From Sphingobacterium sp. UGAL515B_05 (GTDB lineage Bacteria > Bacteroidota > Bacteroidia > Sphingobacteriales > Sphingobacteriaceae): a stretch of 64,000 nt of DNA. Positions 28,134 to 38,157 of this stretch are shown here, piece after piece. The position numbers were made by a program, and so were the translations under genes. The stretch is taken from contig NZ_CP109907.1 in the NCBI RefSeq assembly GCF_033097525.1, positions 310,001-374,000 of the forward strand. The letters run 5' to 3'. Each line of letters starts with the position of its first letter. Within the stretch, counting starts at the first letter, position 1. Below the pieces are notes generated by a model. The model was given only the letters and a program-made list of their open reading frames with translations. It searched no databases and was not told the DNA's origin.

Positions 28134-30032
28134 CTACTTCCTCACCCTACTCCTAAAATACCGTTCAGTTTCCTTATCCATAAAATAAACATAAGAAGCT
28201 TTCATACCACGTCCCAAAAGAACGCGGTAAGTATTCTTAACTAGTTGCAAGTAATCAGGTCCCTTTACCTGACTATCATATGAATGTTCTGGGAAGCCTT
28301 CCCATTCTGCTGTATCCGGGTTATAGCGTAAATCGGTACCAAAGATCACTCCTGCATAATCAAACTCAAAGCCCTGGGCTGTGTAAATACATCCGACCTG
28401 ATCTATTCCTGCATCTTCATAGGCCCAGTATTGTGACTTCGGAATACCTCGACGCATACCCTTGGTCTTCTCATCTGCATTCCAAGGACGAATATAATCA
28501 CCTACGACGACATCTTTGTGCAGTTCTCCATCGGCATCAGCCTGCTTAGTCCAAGGCCAACAGAACCCTGCCATCATACGACCTGAATAGCCTTCGGCTA
28601 CTTTATCACGGATAGCCTGCTCAACGGCATGTGGGCTATCCATAATCTGGAACTCAAAATTATCTTCCTGCTTCCATTCAGTTGTTGCTGTCTCACGGAT
28701 ATGCAACGTATGATCGATCCACTGGCTGTATTTTTCTGATCCACCATTCCGAAATTGTGATTCAAGATTATATTCGTACACTGTACAACCTATTTTCTCA
28801 GCCTGCTGGCGAATGAAAATGGACTGACCGATCTCTCCTCTTCGCACGGCTTGATAATCGTCTACAAAGAATACGGAGATCCGCGCCGCACGCAGTAGAT
28901 CTTCAATCTGTAAGCGGCCTGTGGATTTAAAAGGATAACCTGTACGTTCTCTTATGCGATGTGCCTCATCCATCAGTAATACGTCAATGCTATTCGGGTC
29001 GGCATCGCCATAGGACATAAAATATTTGAGCAGGCTATTGGCTTCTTTGCCTAGGATCTTACGCAAAGTCTCGGTGAATGATTTAGAACCTGTTGCATAG
29101 TGCGCATTGATATTGCTCGCGGTAAGGTCTGCCAATAGCTGCATGCCTACGACAGACTTGCCTGTTCCAGCGCCTCCTTTGACAATAACCGCATATTTTT
29201 GATTATCTTTTGCTTTCTTGGCAATAGACATGACAGTATCATACACGATCAGCTGTTCATCCAAAAGGATATAATCGCCTTTGGCCCTTACTTGGCCAAA
29301 GAGCTGCAATTCACCTTTCAGCTTTTGCTTAATAACACCGGAAACTTGTTTGAGCAGTTTCTTCGATGGTCGCAACTTACTCTGTTCGACCTCTTGTAGG
29401 ATAGTCATCCCCTCGCCTGCTCCTACACGGCTATAGATAAAGGCAGAAAGCTGACTACTGTCTTCAGATCCATACATCGGAAAACGTTTAACAGCTTCCT
29501 CAAATCGCTGATCCTGAAGGGTAACATCACTTGATATATTATAATTATGTAAATAGCTGCAAGCTGATACCTGAATGGGATCTTTTTCTTGATAAAAGGC
29601 GCTGTTATTTTCCTTGAGATAATATAAGTAGTTCCCCACCTGGATACTTGGATGCAATACAGAGCGATGACCACCGCCTACCCAAGTCAGGACGTAATCG
29701 GAATCGTAGTCGGTAAACTCGCATTTCTCCCATTGCTTGAGTTCGACGATCACAGCTTGCTTATGCTGCTGTTCATCATGACCGTAAATAACAACATCGA
29801 TACGCTTGGCGCTTAGAGGAAGTTTGTACTCCACCATGACACCTTGATCTTGCAGATTCTGGCGTTCCATAATATAGGAAAGCCGAAACAATGAATTGCG
29901 CCATGACATGGCTTCATTGTGTGACGGGTTGTATCCAAACTGTTTTAAAAACTGCTCTCTAAGTAAATCGACAAGTTTATTCTCTGCATTGAGATGGATA
30001 AAATCACTTGCCGAACCAGCGTATAATCTCAT
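28134..30032 (-). CDS. DUF2075 helicase/NTPase with N-terminal nuclease-like domain
   Basis: The protein has 632 residues. The first 200 include a nuclease-like pattern (VEYKLPLSAKRIDVVIYG, then AVIVELKQWE). Walker A is VKGGAGTGKSVVGMQLL and Walker B is IDVLLMDEAHRIRERTGY. Further helicase motifs are VFFVDDYQAVRRGE, LESQFRNGG and IYTAQGFEFDYAGVIFG, which together define DUF2075 (superfamily 1-like). Its ATG overlaps the stop of the MazG-like gene by one base (TAATG), so both are translated together. DUF2075/MazG pairs recur in bacterial genomes and may belong to nucleic-acid surveillance; the role is not established. Confidence 0.88.
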   Translation of the reverse strand: MRLYAGSASDFIHLNAENKLVDLLREQFLKQFGYNPSHNEAMSWRNSLFRLSYIMERQNLQDQGVMVEYKLPLSAKRIDVVIYGHDEQQHKQAVIVELKQWEKCEFTDYDSDYVLTWVGGGHRSVLHPSIQVGNYLYYLKENNSAFYQEKDPIQVSACSYLHNYNISSDVTLQDQRFEEAVKRFPMYGSEDSSQLSAFIYSRVGAGEGMTILQEVEQSKLRPSKKLLKQVSGVIKQKLKGELQLFGQVRAKGDYILLDEQLIVYDTVMSIAKKAKDNQKYAVIVKGGAGTGKSVVGMQLLADLTASNINAHYATGSKSFTETLRKILGKEANSLLKYFMSYGDADPNSIDVLLMDEAHRIRERTGYPFKSTGRLQIEDLLRAARISVFFVDDYQAVRRGEIGQSIFIRQQAEKIGCTVYEYNLESQFRNGGSEKYSQWIDHTLHIRETATTEWKQEDNFEFQIMDSPHAVEQAIRDKVAEGYSGRMMAGFCWPWTKQADADGELHKDVVVGDYIRPWNADEKTKGMRRGIPKSQYWAYEDAGIDQVGCIYTAQGFEFDYAGVIFGTDLRYNPDTAEWEGFPEHSYDSQVKGPDYLQLVKNTYRVLLGRGMKASYVYFMDKETERYFRSRVRK

Positions 30033-30361
30033 TATAGTTCGTAGTATTTTTTTGCGGTTCCCTTGGCTTTTTCGACCGGATATTTTTCGTTGTTAAGTTT
30101 CATCTTGTCCTCGATGATCTGTTTGACATCAAATCCCTGCTTATCGGCAAGCAGTAGCGCATACATCAGTACGTCGGCAAGCTCATTCTTCAACTTATCG
30201 GGATTGGCATCTTCATTGCCTTTCCACAGAAAAAGTTCCAGTAGCTCGGAAGCTTCAATGCTCAATGCCACCGCCAGGTCCTTGGAATTGTGAAACTGCT
30301 CCCAATCTCTGGCATCTCTGAATTCCTTGATCTGTGCTATTAAATACTCAATATCCAACAT
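30032..30361 (-). CDS. MazG-like nucleotide pyrophosphohydrolase
   Basis: The protein has 109 residues, the single-domain length. Metal-binding landmarks are ALSIEASELLELFLW and the ExxD motif in KNELADVLMYALLLAD, followed by the basic tail KYPVEKAKGTAKKYYEL typical of the small MazG/dCTPase-like group. It would hydrolyse NTPs to NMP plus pyrophosphate. It is upstream of and overlaps the DUF2075 gene by one base. Confidence 0.92.
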   Translation of the reverse strand: MLDIEYLIAQIKEFRDARDWEQFHNSKDLAVALSIEASELLELFLWKGNEDANPDKLKNELADVLMYALLLADKQGFDVKQIIEDKMKLNNEKYPVEKAKGTAKKYYEL

Positions 30362-30471
30362 GATAAAATCCTTTAACTAAAAACTGGCCTTTGTCCAAAT
30401 ATCCGAAATATTGTTTAGGAATGAAATATTTCTTCAAGTTTAAAGCTAAAGAATACCTTTTCAACAGGTTA

Positions 30472-31398
30472 TTAAGTCGAAATGAAGCCCTCCCCTTCCT
30501 CAAAAGGATTTTGAGTAGCAGCGATAATCAATGATTCTGCCACAAGCATGAACATGCTCTTTTTAGTCAGAGATTCCATGTCATTACCAACATGGAGAAG
30601 CGCTGGCACCATTTGGTCATATATCCTCTTACTCTTCCGTACTTTGTGCTCCACAGCCTTTATATCATTACCCGACTGCATATATATAAGCACCAAATTG
30701 TCAACTATCTTTTCCTGCTTACCGCTATAGGATTGGTCATAAAATTTCTCTACAGCTTCCTCAAGCACCATCACCCATGCACTTATTTTATTAAACTTTT
30801 GGCTCTTGACGTAGCTCTCCTGACCTGTTAAATGTTCGATTTCAAACATCAATAGCATAATCAAATCGTTTTGCTGGTAAGCATAATCCAAAATGCGGAT
30901 AAGATCGCTCTTTTTGATGTCGCCTGTCTCCCTTATCGTGAGCTCATCGGTCATCTGCTGCATAAGCGTATGATAAAGCTCAACCACTTTCCGGGGTTTA
31001 TCCTTTTCCCCTTTCTGCGCAAAATGTGATAAGGGTATAAAATCGAAACGGTCTTGTAAATATTGATTTAATATCGCCCCGCTTTCTCTGCTTTCGTCCA
31101 GTTTTTCTAAGGGCAGATCCAAGTCGGGAACGAACATATTTAAGATCCAACCAAACTCTTGCATCCCGAGATCGCCTACATAAGGTTGCTGCGTGTAGCG
31201 GGTGTAAAATTCAAGCTGATCTCCTCTTGGTTCACACAGTTCAAAGGATTGATCGCAAACCGTAATAATAGCCTGTGCCAAGGTTTGTTCTTCATGCTCA
31301 CTTAGTTTAAATCTCTTCTTATGCTCATCTAGCTGCAGTGCCATCCAAAAGTATGCCTCAAGAGATCTGCCGAGTCTCCCATCACCTGACGATAACAT
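30472..31398 (-). CDS. Uncharacterised 308-aa helical protein
   Basis: No family was recognised. The sequence is almost all helical, with no signal peptide; it contains a central block ELTIRETGDIKKSDLIRILD and a long hydrophobic end (SMFMLVAESLIIAATQNPF). ATG 31398 lies inside the last 70 bases of the upstream gene in another frame. Either the two genes truly overlap and are coupled, or a frameshift has split one longer protein. The stop lies about 110 bases before the MazG-like gene. Confidence 0.68.
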   Translation of the reverse strand: MLSSGDGRLGRSLEAYFWMALQLDEHKKRFKLSEHEEQTLAQAIITVCDQSFELCEPRGDQLEFYTRYTQQPYVGDLGMQEFGWILNMFVPDLDLPLEKLDESRESGAILNQYLQDRFDFIPLSHFAQKGEKDKPRKVVELYHTLMQQMTDELTIRETGDIKKSDLIRILDYAYQQNDLIMLLMFEIEHLTGQESYVKSQKFNKISAWVMVLEEAVEKFYDQSYSGKQEKIVDNLVLIYMQSGNDIKAVEHKVRKSKRIYDQMVPALLHVGNDMESLTKKSMFMLVAESLIIAATQNPFEEGEGFIST

Positions 31399-32330
31399 AC
31401 TTTGACCTCCTGCTCGAGCGCACTATGTCTAACCCGATCTGCCTTGAGCTCCAAATATTCTTGTTTATATTCATAAAACTTGTCTATCAGCTGTTTACGA
31501 CTATAACAACGCGAAATAATTTTTAAAGAATTATTCTGTTCTTCAGAAAATACCTCATCTTCCAAATTAACAAAAGCACTATCGTAAGGTCGTTTGACGG
31601 CATTTTTCGGTAAAGGCTCCACCTCAACGGAAATACCGATGCTCTGAAGTATAAGACATTCACTAAGATGGCTTAATCGCTGGTCGCTTACTTGATAGAT
31701 CGTAACTTCATGAAACATAGCATCGATAAAGCTAAGAACCTGCTGGTCAACAATACCTACGGAAAAATCCAACGAACTTTCACTTTCTGTAGCAACTTCC
31801 ATGGCCAATTCGCGGAATATGGGGTGACGGTCAGCCATATTCAAAAAATGACTCGGTCGGATATACAGTTCCAAATAATCAGGTTCTGTCGGCGGCAATA
31901 TATATTCCAATGCGCGATCATTCTGCCAGAATAATTGAAATTGTAATTCATCACAACGGCTTTGATGCTGTTCCTTAACTAAGTCAGTAAGACAATCAGC
32001 AAACAACTCTATACGGAAAGTGACTACAGGCTGGGCGGGAATAGCATATATCTTTTTTTTATCCTCTATAAGGCAGTTGGAGAATCGTGCTGTTATATTT
32101 CTACCGTAAAGGTCGTGGCATTTGATAATGGAATTGTCAAAAACATGCTCCTGGAAATGAAAGATTGGCTCACGATCTGATAAATAAAAATTGGAAAGTT
32201 GCGTTGGAGTATCCATTGTATCGCTGAGAAATACCTGTATGACTGGATGCTGATCTGCTGATTCTGAGTTCATAATGCATTCAGTTATATAGAAGGTTCG
32301 AATTCCTAAGGCACTGCCGTCGGATATCAT
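31329..32330 (-). CDS. Uncharacterised 333-aa protein, AraC-sensor-like N-terminal half
   Basis: The start is ATG 32330 or, equally good, ATG 32273 (MNSESADQHPVIQVFLSD). The region from about 80 to 215 has the layout of effector domains found before AraC-type HTHs in Bacteroidota: VVTFRIELFADCL, YLELYIRPSHFL, ADRHPIFRELAMEV and VDQQVLSFIDAMFHEV. No HTH follows; the C-terminus is a coiled-coil-like helix (YKQEYLELKADRVRHSALEQ). The final 24 codons overlap the next gene. Function unknown; a signal-binding adaptor is a guess. Confidence 0.62.
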   Translation of the reverse strand: MISDGSALGIRTFYITECIMNSESADQHPVIQVFLSDTMDTPTQLSNFYLSDREPIFHFQEHVFDNSIIKCHDLYGRNITARFSNCLIEDKKKIYAIPAQPVVTFRIELFADCLTDLVKEQHQSRCDELQFQLFWQNDRALEYILPPTEPDYLELYIRPSHFLNMADRHPIFRELAMEVATESESSLDFSVGIVDQQVLSFIDAMFHEVTIYQVSDQRLSHLSECLILQSIGISVEVEPLPKNAVKRPYDSAFVNLEDEVFSEEQNNSLKIISRCYSRKQLIDKFYEYKQEYLELKADRVRHSALEQEVKVCYRQVMGDSADLLRHTFGWHCS

Positions 32331-32858
32331 ATCGGTTTATAATCAATAGATCTTAATGATCAGCCAATGATTTGACTAATCTGTTTATAACTTTAAGATA
32401 GAAAAAGTTAATTAATTAAACAAGGAAGTAAAGCTCTGATCGGCTCAAATAAACTATCTGACATGGTACTGATAGATCAAAAATTTCTGCTCGTACCAAC
32501 TATACTGTTTCAAACTTAACCAAATTTGATGTATATTCACATCATAAACTACAACACAGCCATAAATACTAAATTATGATAATTGAAGCTTTTTTTAGGG
32601 GAGATTACAAAAACGCCAATTAGAATTGCTCTTAAAGAAAAAAAAACCTTATATTAGTAACAGCTATTTTTAACTTGAAAAGGAGTCTTTCTTGATTTTA
32701 AATCCTAGGTAACTAATATAGTTCTATTCAAAAATATAATAAGGGAATACCTAACTCTCCTATATTTAAAGGAGGTATAATTATACTTTCAATTATTGGA
32801 TTATTAAATACCTAGTCGCCCTTCTTTAGTTAAAAAACTTACAACTAATTTAAAAACA
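32331..32858. other. AT-rich intergenic region upstream of the RADAR operon
   Basis: This 528-base stretch separates the divergent 333-aa gene and rdrA, so it should carry the promoters of both. It is very AT-rich. An isolated ggaggtataatt at about 32770 is not followed by an ORF. No repeat, RNA or clear -33/-7 pair was recognised. Confidence 0.5.
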
Positions 32859-35396
32859 ATGAGCGATATAAAAAAAATTCAAATTGATATACCTCAAAAT
32901 TATCAAATCTCCAATGAAACCCCCAATGATTTTCAAAATTCCCCTTTTTCAAAAACTTATATAAGAGCAATTAAGCTTTTGGAGAGCATTATTACGGAAC
33001 AGAAGAAATCTGTAACTTCTAACGGCAAAAAATATGATGCCTATAATAATATTATAGCATTTACAGGAGAGAGAGGAATAGGAAAATCTTCTACTATGCT
33101 TAGCTTCTTGAATGCATTATCTGGCGACAAAACAAGTTCATTTTTCAAAGATAATCTGGGAGAAGAATCCTTGGTTAGTAGAGTAAATTTTTTATCTCTC
33201 GAAGTAATTGACCCTAGCTTATTTAGAGGTAACGAGTCTATATTTGAAATGGTCCTAGCTCAAATGTTTAAAAAATTTAAGCAAACTTTAGAAGAGTCTA
33301 CAAAGAAAATTGATGATGATCTAAGAAGAAATCTTATACTTTCTTTTCAGAGAGTTTATGACACGTTCAAAATAACTAAGAAGGATAATAGAGAAATATA
33401 TACGGAAGAATCTCTAGATAATTTAGTTAAATTATCTAAAGGCAGCAATTTAAGAATAAGCTTTGATGAATTAGTGGAGTGTTATTTAAATTGTATTGGT
33501 GGAAAAAGAAAAAACAAACTCATTATTACAATAGATGATTTTGATCTAAAAATAAAGGGAATTCACGATATGCTTGAGGATATCCGTCAACTTTTAATAA
33601 ATGATAATATTGTGATTTTTATCGCCTATAAAAAAACTCAATTACAAGAAGTAATTAAGAGAGATCTAAGTAAACAAACAGAAGAAATATCAAGTAAACT
33701 ATATCGAGTAGATTTAAAAGAGATTCAGGAACAAACCAACAAGTATTTAGAAAAACTCTTACCTAGCGAACACCAATTACCTTTATTGAGTTTAAACCAT
33801 TATGAGATAGAATCATATTTATCCAAAGCAATAAAATATGATATTGATACGGAAAATGATGATACTGTATCAGCTTTTAAAAAAGCTGATACTAGAGTAA
33901 TAGCAGCAACATACTTAAAACAAGGTCTGTTTATTAGACATGAAGATTATTCCACCAGTATATTATATAACCCAAATCTTAGGAGTTTAAATGAATTATT
34001 GAAAAGTATAGATTCAAGTTTTGAAATATTTGCTCATTATATTCAAAATTCTTTTTACTTATCGGCACATCAGAAATGGAGTGAAAGTCTATGGACGTCT
34101 GAACCAGAATTAATAAATAAAATTACTTTAGACTATTTAAAAGGACAGTTTGGAAGATATATCACAAACTTACCTAATGACACTTTGGAGGAAAAAAGGA
34201 TCCGAAACTCTATTAATAATTTGCTTATCACAACGAATTATAGTTTAATTCAATTCGCAGACATAGTCGCCATAATAAAAATTATTCAAGACAGAATTGC
34301 AGTTACTGATAAAGCAAAATTTCAAACAATGCAATATATAAAATTGTGTTACAATATAAGAAGACTTCAATTGTCTAAAATTAACATAAATTACATCAAA
34401 GAATCGTCCTTATCAGGAATAATCTCTTCGTCATTTTTAGATGACGCAAATCGAATTAGCCGAAAACAATCCACTAACGAATATAGAGATTACTTTAGTG
34501 TCAATACAAACTTAAAGAGTTCCATTCTAAAACTTGATAAAAACCACTCAACAGATACCGATGGATCTGATCAAGGTAAAGATCATTTTGATGGTAATTT
34601 CCTTCAAACGTTTTTAGTTGAGACTATTAATAAAGGTATATTAAAAAATAACCTTTACACTAAAAAAAACATATATTCTTTTGGAATAGATGAAATAGAT
34701 GATAAAACATTGAATTTCACATTCAATATTTACAAACCTTTTAACTATTCTTCCATAAAAAATTCTCAGATAATTGAACTAATAAAATCTGAAAATAAGT
34801 ATTATTATCTATTTCAAAATATAGATTTTGTGATTGAATTCTATAATATATTTATTGAACAGCTGGATCGATATTCGAAAAATAAACTTGTAAAATTGTC
34901 AGACGATAAATATTCAAAAATTTTACTCGTACTTTATGATAATGCACTTAAAGACACCTTTATTGCGTTAAATAAAAGATACCCTTTCTTAAATTTGGAA
35001 GTCACAGAATATATTGATAGCCATGATTTTTTTAAAATGTATTTAAAGATTTCTGACACTCTAGACAGTGATGAGATGAACAATAAATTAGAGATATCAA
35101 ATATAATTGATGATTATTTCAGAAACCAATCAAATAATCAAAATTTTAAAAATCTTCGTATTGAAGATTTAGACGAAATTACAGATCCTGAAACTATAAG
35201 CCCAATTATTACAATTTTAAATGAAAATAAGATAATTACGAAGACTCTTAGAGAAACATTCAAAAACGTTAAGGATATAAAACTTAATTATATTTTAAAT
35301 CAAGAGGATTTTATTAAATCTTTAACTTATGAGACTAAAGATTATAAAACGAATCGTGATAAATTGAAGAAAGAACTTGAAAGATTAACTAAATAG
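32859..35396 (+). CDS. rdrA: RADAR ATPase RdrA
   Basis: The protein has 845 residues. Walker A is FTGERGIGKSSTML (70-78, K76), and Walker B is LIITIDDFDLKIKG (221-230). FRGNESIFEMVLAQMF and IVIFIAYKKTQLQEVI follow the AAA+ core pattern. The long C-terminal half is helical and unassigned. The call rests on domain order, length and above all the adjacent adenosine-deaminase-type gene 9 bases downstream: RdrA and RdrB form the published RADAR anti-phage complex, in which RdrA is a ring ATPase that works with the RdrB deaminase shell. No SLATT or Csx27 accessory gene is visible. Confidence 0.86.
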   Translation: MSDIKKIQIDIPQNYQISNETPNDFQNSPFSKTYIRAIKLLESIITEQKKSVTSNGKKYDAYNNIIAFTGERGIGKSSTMLSFLNALSGDKTSSFFKDNLGEESLVSRVNFLSLEVIDPSLFRGNESIFEMVLAQMFKKFKQTLEESTKKIDDDLRRNLILSFQRVYDTFKITKKDNREIYTEESLDNLVKLSKGSNLRISFDELVECYLNCIGGKRKNKLIITIDDFDLKIKGIHDMLEDIRQLLINDNIVIFIAYKKTQLQEVIKRDLSKQTEEISSKLYRVDLKEIQEQTNKYLEKLLPSEHQLPLLSLNHYEIESYLSKAIKYDIDTENDDTVSAFKKADTRVIAATYLKQGLFIRHEDYSTSILYNPNLRSLNELLKSIDSSFEIFAHYIQNSFYLSAHQKWSESLWTSEPELINKITLDYLKGQFGRYITNLPNDTLEEKRIRNSINNLLITTNYSLIQFADIVAIIKIIQDRIAVTDKAKFQTMQYIKLCYNIRRLQLSKININYIKESSLSGIISSSFLDDANRISRKQSTNEYRDYFSVNTNLKSSILKLDKNHSTDTDGSDQGKDHFDGNFLQTFLVETINKGILKNNLYTKKNIYSFGIDEIDDKTLNFTFNIYKPFNYSSIKNSQIIELIKSENKYYYLFQNIDFVIEFYNIFIEQLDRYSKNKLVKLSDDKYSKILLVLYDNALKDTFIALNKRYPFLNLEVTEYIDSHDFFKMYLKISDTLDSDEMNNKLEISNIIDDYFRNQSNNQNFKNLRIEDLDEITDPETISPIITILNENKIITKTLRETFKNVKDIKLNYILNQEDFIKSLTYETKDYKTNRDKLKKELERLTK

Positions 35397-35405
35397 CTGT
35401 AAAGC

Positions 35406-38144
35406 ATGGATCATCTTAGAAATAGCATCAAGCTATATTTCTCAGAATTATCTTTGGATAAAATATTCAAAAATAATTCTGAAACCGAAAAATTAGAAAC
35501 TGAGGAACTAACATTTAGAGACCATGCTCCAAGAGTATCAGATTTCAGCTATAGAACATCCGACGAACTAAATAATCTATATTCAAAATTAGAAGACGAC
35601 TGGTTCAGGGAACCAAAAAAGCAATACAGTGGAGAAGGAAAATCAATTTTTTATTTATTAACTCATTTTAATGAACAAGTACTGACCGAAATTGAAACCA
35701 ATCCTTATGTAAAGTATGAACATTTACTCAAATGGCGAGATTTATCGTTCACCCTAGGAGAAGATATATTTACAACCAGTTATCTTGCTTATAGAGATGT
35801 TCAAAGCAAAAAAAATAGAGGGTATTTTTCATGGAAATCTACCATAGCAACAGATAATAGACGACTTAGCCAGATCTTAAAAGCCGGTGTAGCTGAAAAT
35901 CATGCTCATTTCGGAGCTACGGGTCCAACTTTCGAATTAAGTTGGATAGTTCTTATGAATCAATATTACAAAAAAGAGATTCAGGAAAAAATCAGTCTGC
36001 TAGCTGAAGAAGGAAAGCTCACACCAAAGTTACAACATAAATATAAAGGTAATGATTTGACTCTGCATGAAATGATCAAGCTGGCGAATGTACTTCGTTT
36101 TGAACTTGTAAGAAGATACATTGACATAGAGACTGGAAAAGACATAGGCGCCAATTGTACCAGAAACTTTTTTAATAGCAATTTTTTAACATCATCTCAT
36201 GAAGTAGAAAGTATCCTACTCAATTTTAGTGAATGTATTGAAAACATAAGGGTATTTAAAGATATTTTTTCACATACATACTATCATGGGAGTACTGATA
36301 ATAAGATTGATTATGCGATTCCTGATAACTTGCATACTGAGAACAACAAAGAATGCTTCTATTTTGCTGGTGAAAGGATCCTACTGTACAAAAGTTTCTA
36401 TTATGTATATAAGAAAGATACACCCAAAAAATTGCTTCTTGAACATATACTTCACGCTTATCTCTTAATAAAGAATGTTATAAGACATGAAATAATCCAA
36501 TCAAATCAAAGATTAGGGTTTGGGAATTTCAAACGATATCAAGACAGAAAAAATCTCTTCATATTACCGGGAAGCATATATGAAAAATTATTCGCCCAGC
36601 ACGTTTTATTGACAAATGTCAATACTATGAACATTATATCGCACGAACTTAGAATAGGTCCTAACGGTAATGAAGAAAAAATAAATAAGACCATAAAAAA
36701 TATATTAAAAGCAGAAAACCAACTAGTTTTTCCGTTAAGAAGTACAAGTCTGATTTCTGAAAGTGTAGAAGAATACCTCACTAATAATAGTCAGACTTAC
36801 AGTGAAAGTACGTTAAGAAATCCAACATTTTTTACCTTACATTTTATCAAATCAAAAGATACCAAGGCTACATTATTAAACCCAGATTCGCAATCCTGCA
36901 GAAATAAAAAACTTAGAAATGAGGTAAAAAAGCAAGCTCAGGGTATTGTAAAATTTAGGAACAAATATCCTGACTTTGCCAAGTTTGTAAAAGGTATAGA
37001 TGCTGCATCTTCCGAAATGAATGCTCGCCCAGAAGTTTTTGCACAAGCATTTAGAATGTTAAAACACCATCAATTGAGAAACAATGAAGCACTGTGGAAT
37101 GATACTATTGTCAATAATAGATTGAATATTACATTTCATGCAGGTGAAGATTTTTTTGATATTATAGACGGGTTAAGATATATAGATGAATGCCTATGCT
37201 TTCTCGGCATGGAAAATGGCGATCGTTTAGGTCACGCTTTAGCACTTGGAATTGACGTTCAAAAATATTTTGAGCTAAAAAGGAACAAACTTCTTATCCC
37301 TAAACATATACTACTGGACAATCTGGCTTGGATTTTATCGTCCATAAATAGATATGGCTTAAAAGAGCACTTAAGCGAATCAAATCGTCTTGAAAATTTG
37401 TTTAAGGCAATTTATAGCGAGCTCTATATTGCAAATATCCAAAATAGTGAAAGAAGCAAAAATCTTCTTTCACATATTTCATATCATGAATATTATGATG
37501 CTTGGATGCTTCGAGGTGACGATCCTCTAGTATATCAAAAGTTTTGTAATGAAAAGAAAAATACGAATAGCAATCAATTTTTTGATAGCCTAACCAATGA
37601 AACTTATTGGGAAAGATGCCAATTAAACAATTGCAACCCAAAATTAGTTGGATTGCGACATCGCGAAGAACTTGTACGACTCTATTATGAATATCATTAC
37701 AACTACATGGTAAAGGTAAAGGGAGAAGAAATAAAGCAATTTGAAATCACAATTCCCTATATAAACTTAGTGCATGATATCCAAAATAAAATGATGGAAC
37801 AGATCGCGGCTAAAAACATAATGATTGAAACTAATCCTACGTCAAATTATCTGATTGGTCCAATACAAAAATATATTGAGCATCCTATTACCAGATGGTA
37901 TAATTTAGGACTCGAAACAGATGTAGACATGATCCGATCTTGTCCTCAAATTTGTGTATCTATTAATACTGATGATGCGGGTGTATTCTCAACATCTCTA
38001 GAGAACGAATATGCGTTAATGGCAATCGCACTAGAAAAAGAGAAAGATAAATCTGGAAATCCTAAATATAAGCCTAGTATGATTTACGATTGGTTAGACA
38101 GAATTCGTCAAATGGGGATCCAACAAAGTTTTATGAATAGATAG
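35406..38144 (+). CDS. rdrB: RADAR adenosine deaminase RdrB
   Basis: The protein has 912 residues and carries the full set of adenosine-deaminase metal and catalytic motifs, spread over a long chain as in RdrB. These are HAHFGA with H166 and H168, HAGE at 578-581, RLGHA with H610, IETNPTSNYLIG near 815 and INTDDAGVF with D856 and D857. Large insertions between motifs distinguish it from housekeeping deaminases. It would deaminate adenosine or ATP to inosine forms during phage infection. It starts 9 bases after rdrA and is followed after 13 bases by the DUF262/HNH gene. Confidence 0.92.
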   Translation: MDHLRNSIKLYFSELSLDKIFKNNSETEKLETEELTFRDHAPRVSDFSYRTSDELNNLYSKLEDDWFREPKKQYSGEGKSIFYLLTHFNEQVLTEIETNPYVKYEHLLKWRDLSFTLGEDIFTTSYLAYRDVQSKKNRGYFSWKSTIATDNRRLSQILKAGVAENHAHFGATGPTFELSWIVLMNQYYKKEIQEKISLLAEEGKLTPKLQHKYKGNDLTLHEMIKLANVLRFELVRRYIDIETGKDIGANCTRNFFNSNFLTSSHEVESILLNFSECIENIRVFKDIFSHTYYHGSTDNKIDYAIPDNLHTENNKECFYFAGERILLYKSFYYVYKKDTPKKLLLEHILHAYLLIKNVIRHEIIQSNQRLGFGNFKRYQDRKNLFILPGSIYEKLFAQHVLLTNVNTMNIISHELRIGPNGNEEKINKTIKNILKAENQLVFPLRSTSLISESVEEYLTNNSQTYSESTLRNPTFFTLHFIKSKDTKATLLNPDSQSCRNKKLRNEVKKQAQGIVKFRNKYPDFAKFVKGIDAASSEMNARPEVFAQAFRMLKHHQLRNNEALWNDTIVNNRLNITFHAGEDFFDIIDGLRYIDECLCFLGMENGDRLGHALALGIDVQKYFELKRNKLLIPKHILLDNLAWILSSINRYGLKEHLSESNRLENLFKAIYSELYIANIQNSERSKNLLSHISYHEYYDAWMLRGDDPLVYQKFCNEKKNTNSNQFFDSLTNETYWERCQLNNCNPKLVGLRHREELVRLYYEYHYNYMVKVKGEEIKQFEITIPYINLVHDIQNKMMEQIAAKNIMIETNPTSNYLIGPIQKYIEHPITRWYNLGLETDVDMIRSCPQICVSINTDDAGVFSTSLENEYALMAIALEKEKDKSGNPKYKPSMIYDWLDRIRQMGIQQSFMNR

Positions 38145-38157
38145 CTAAAGGTAAAAA

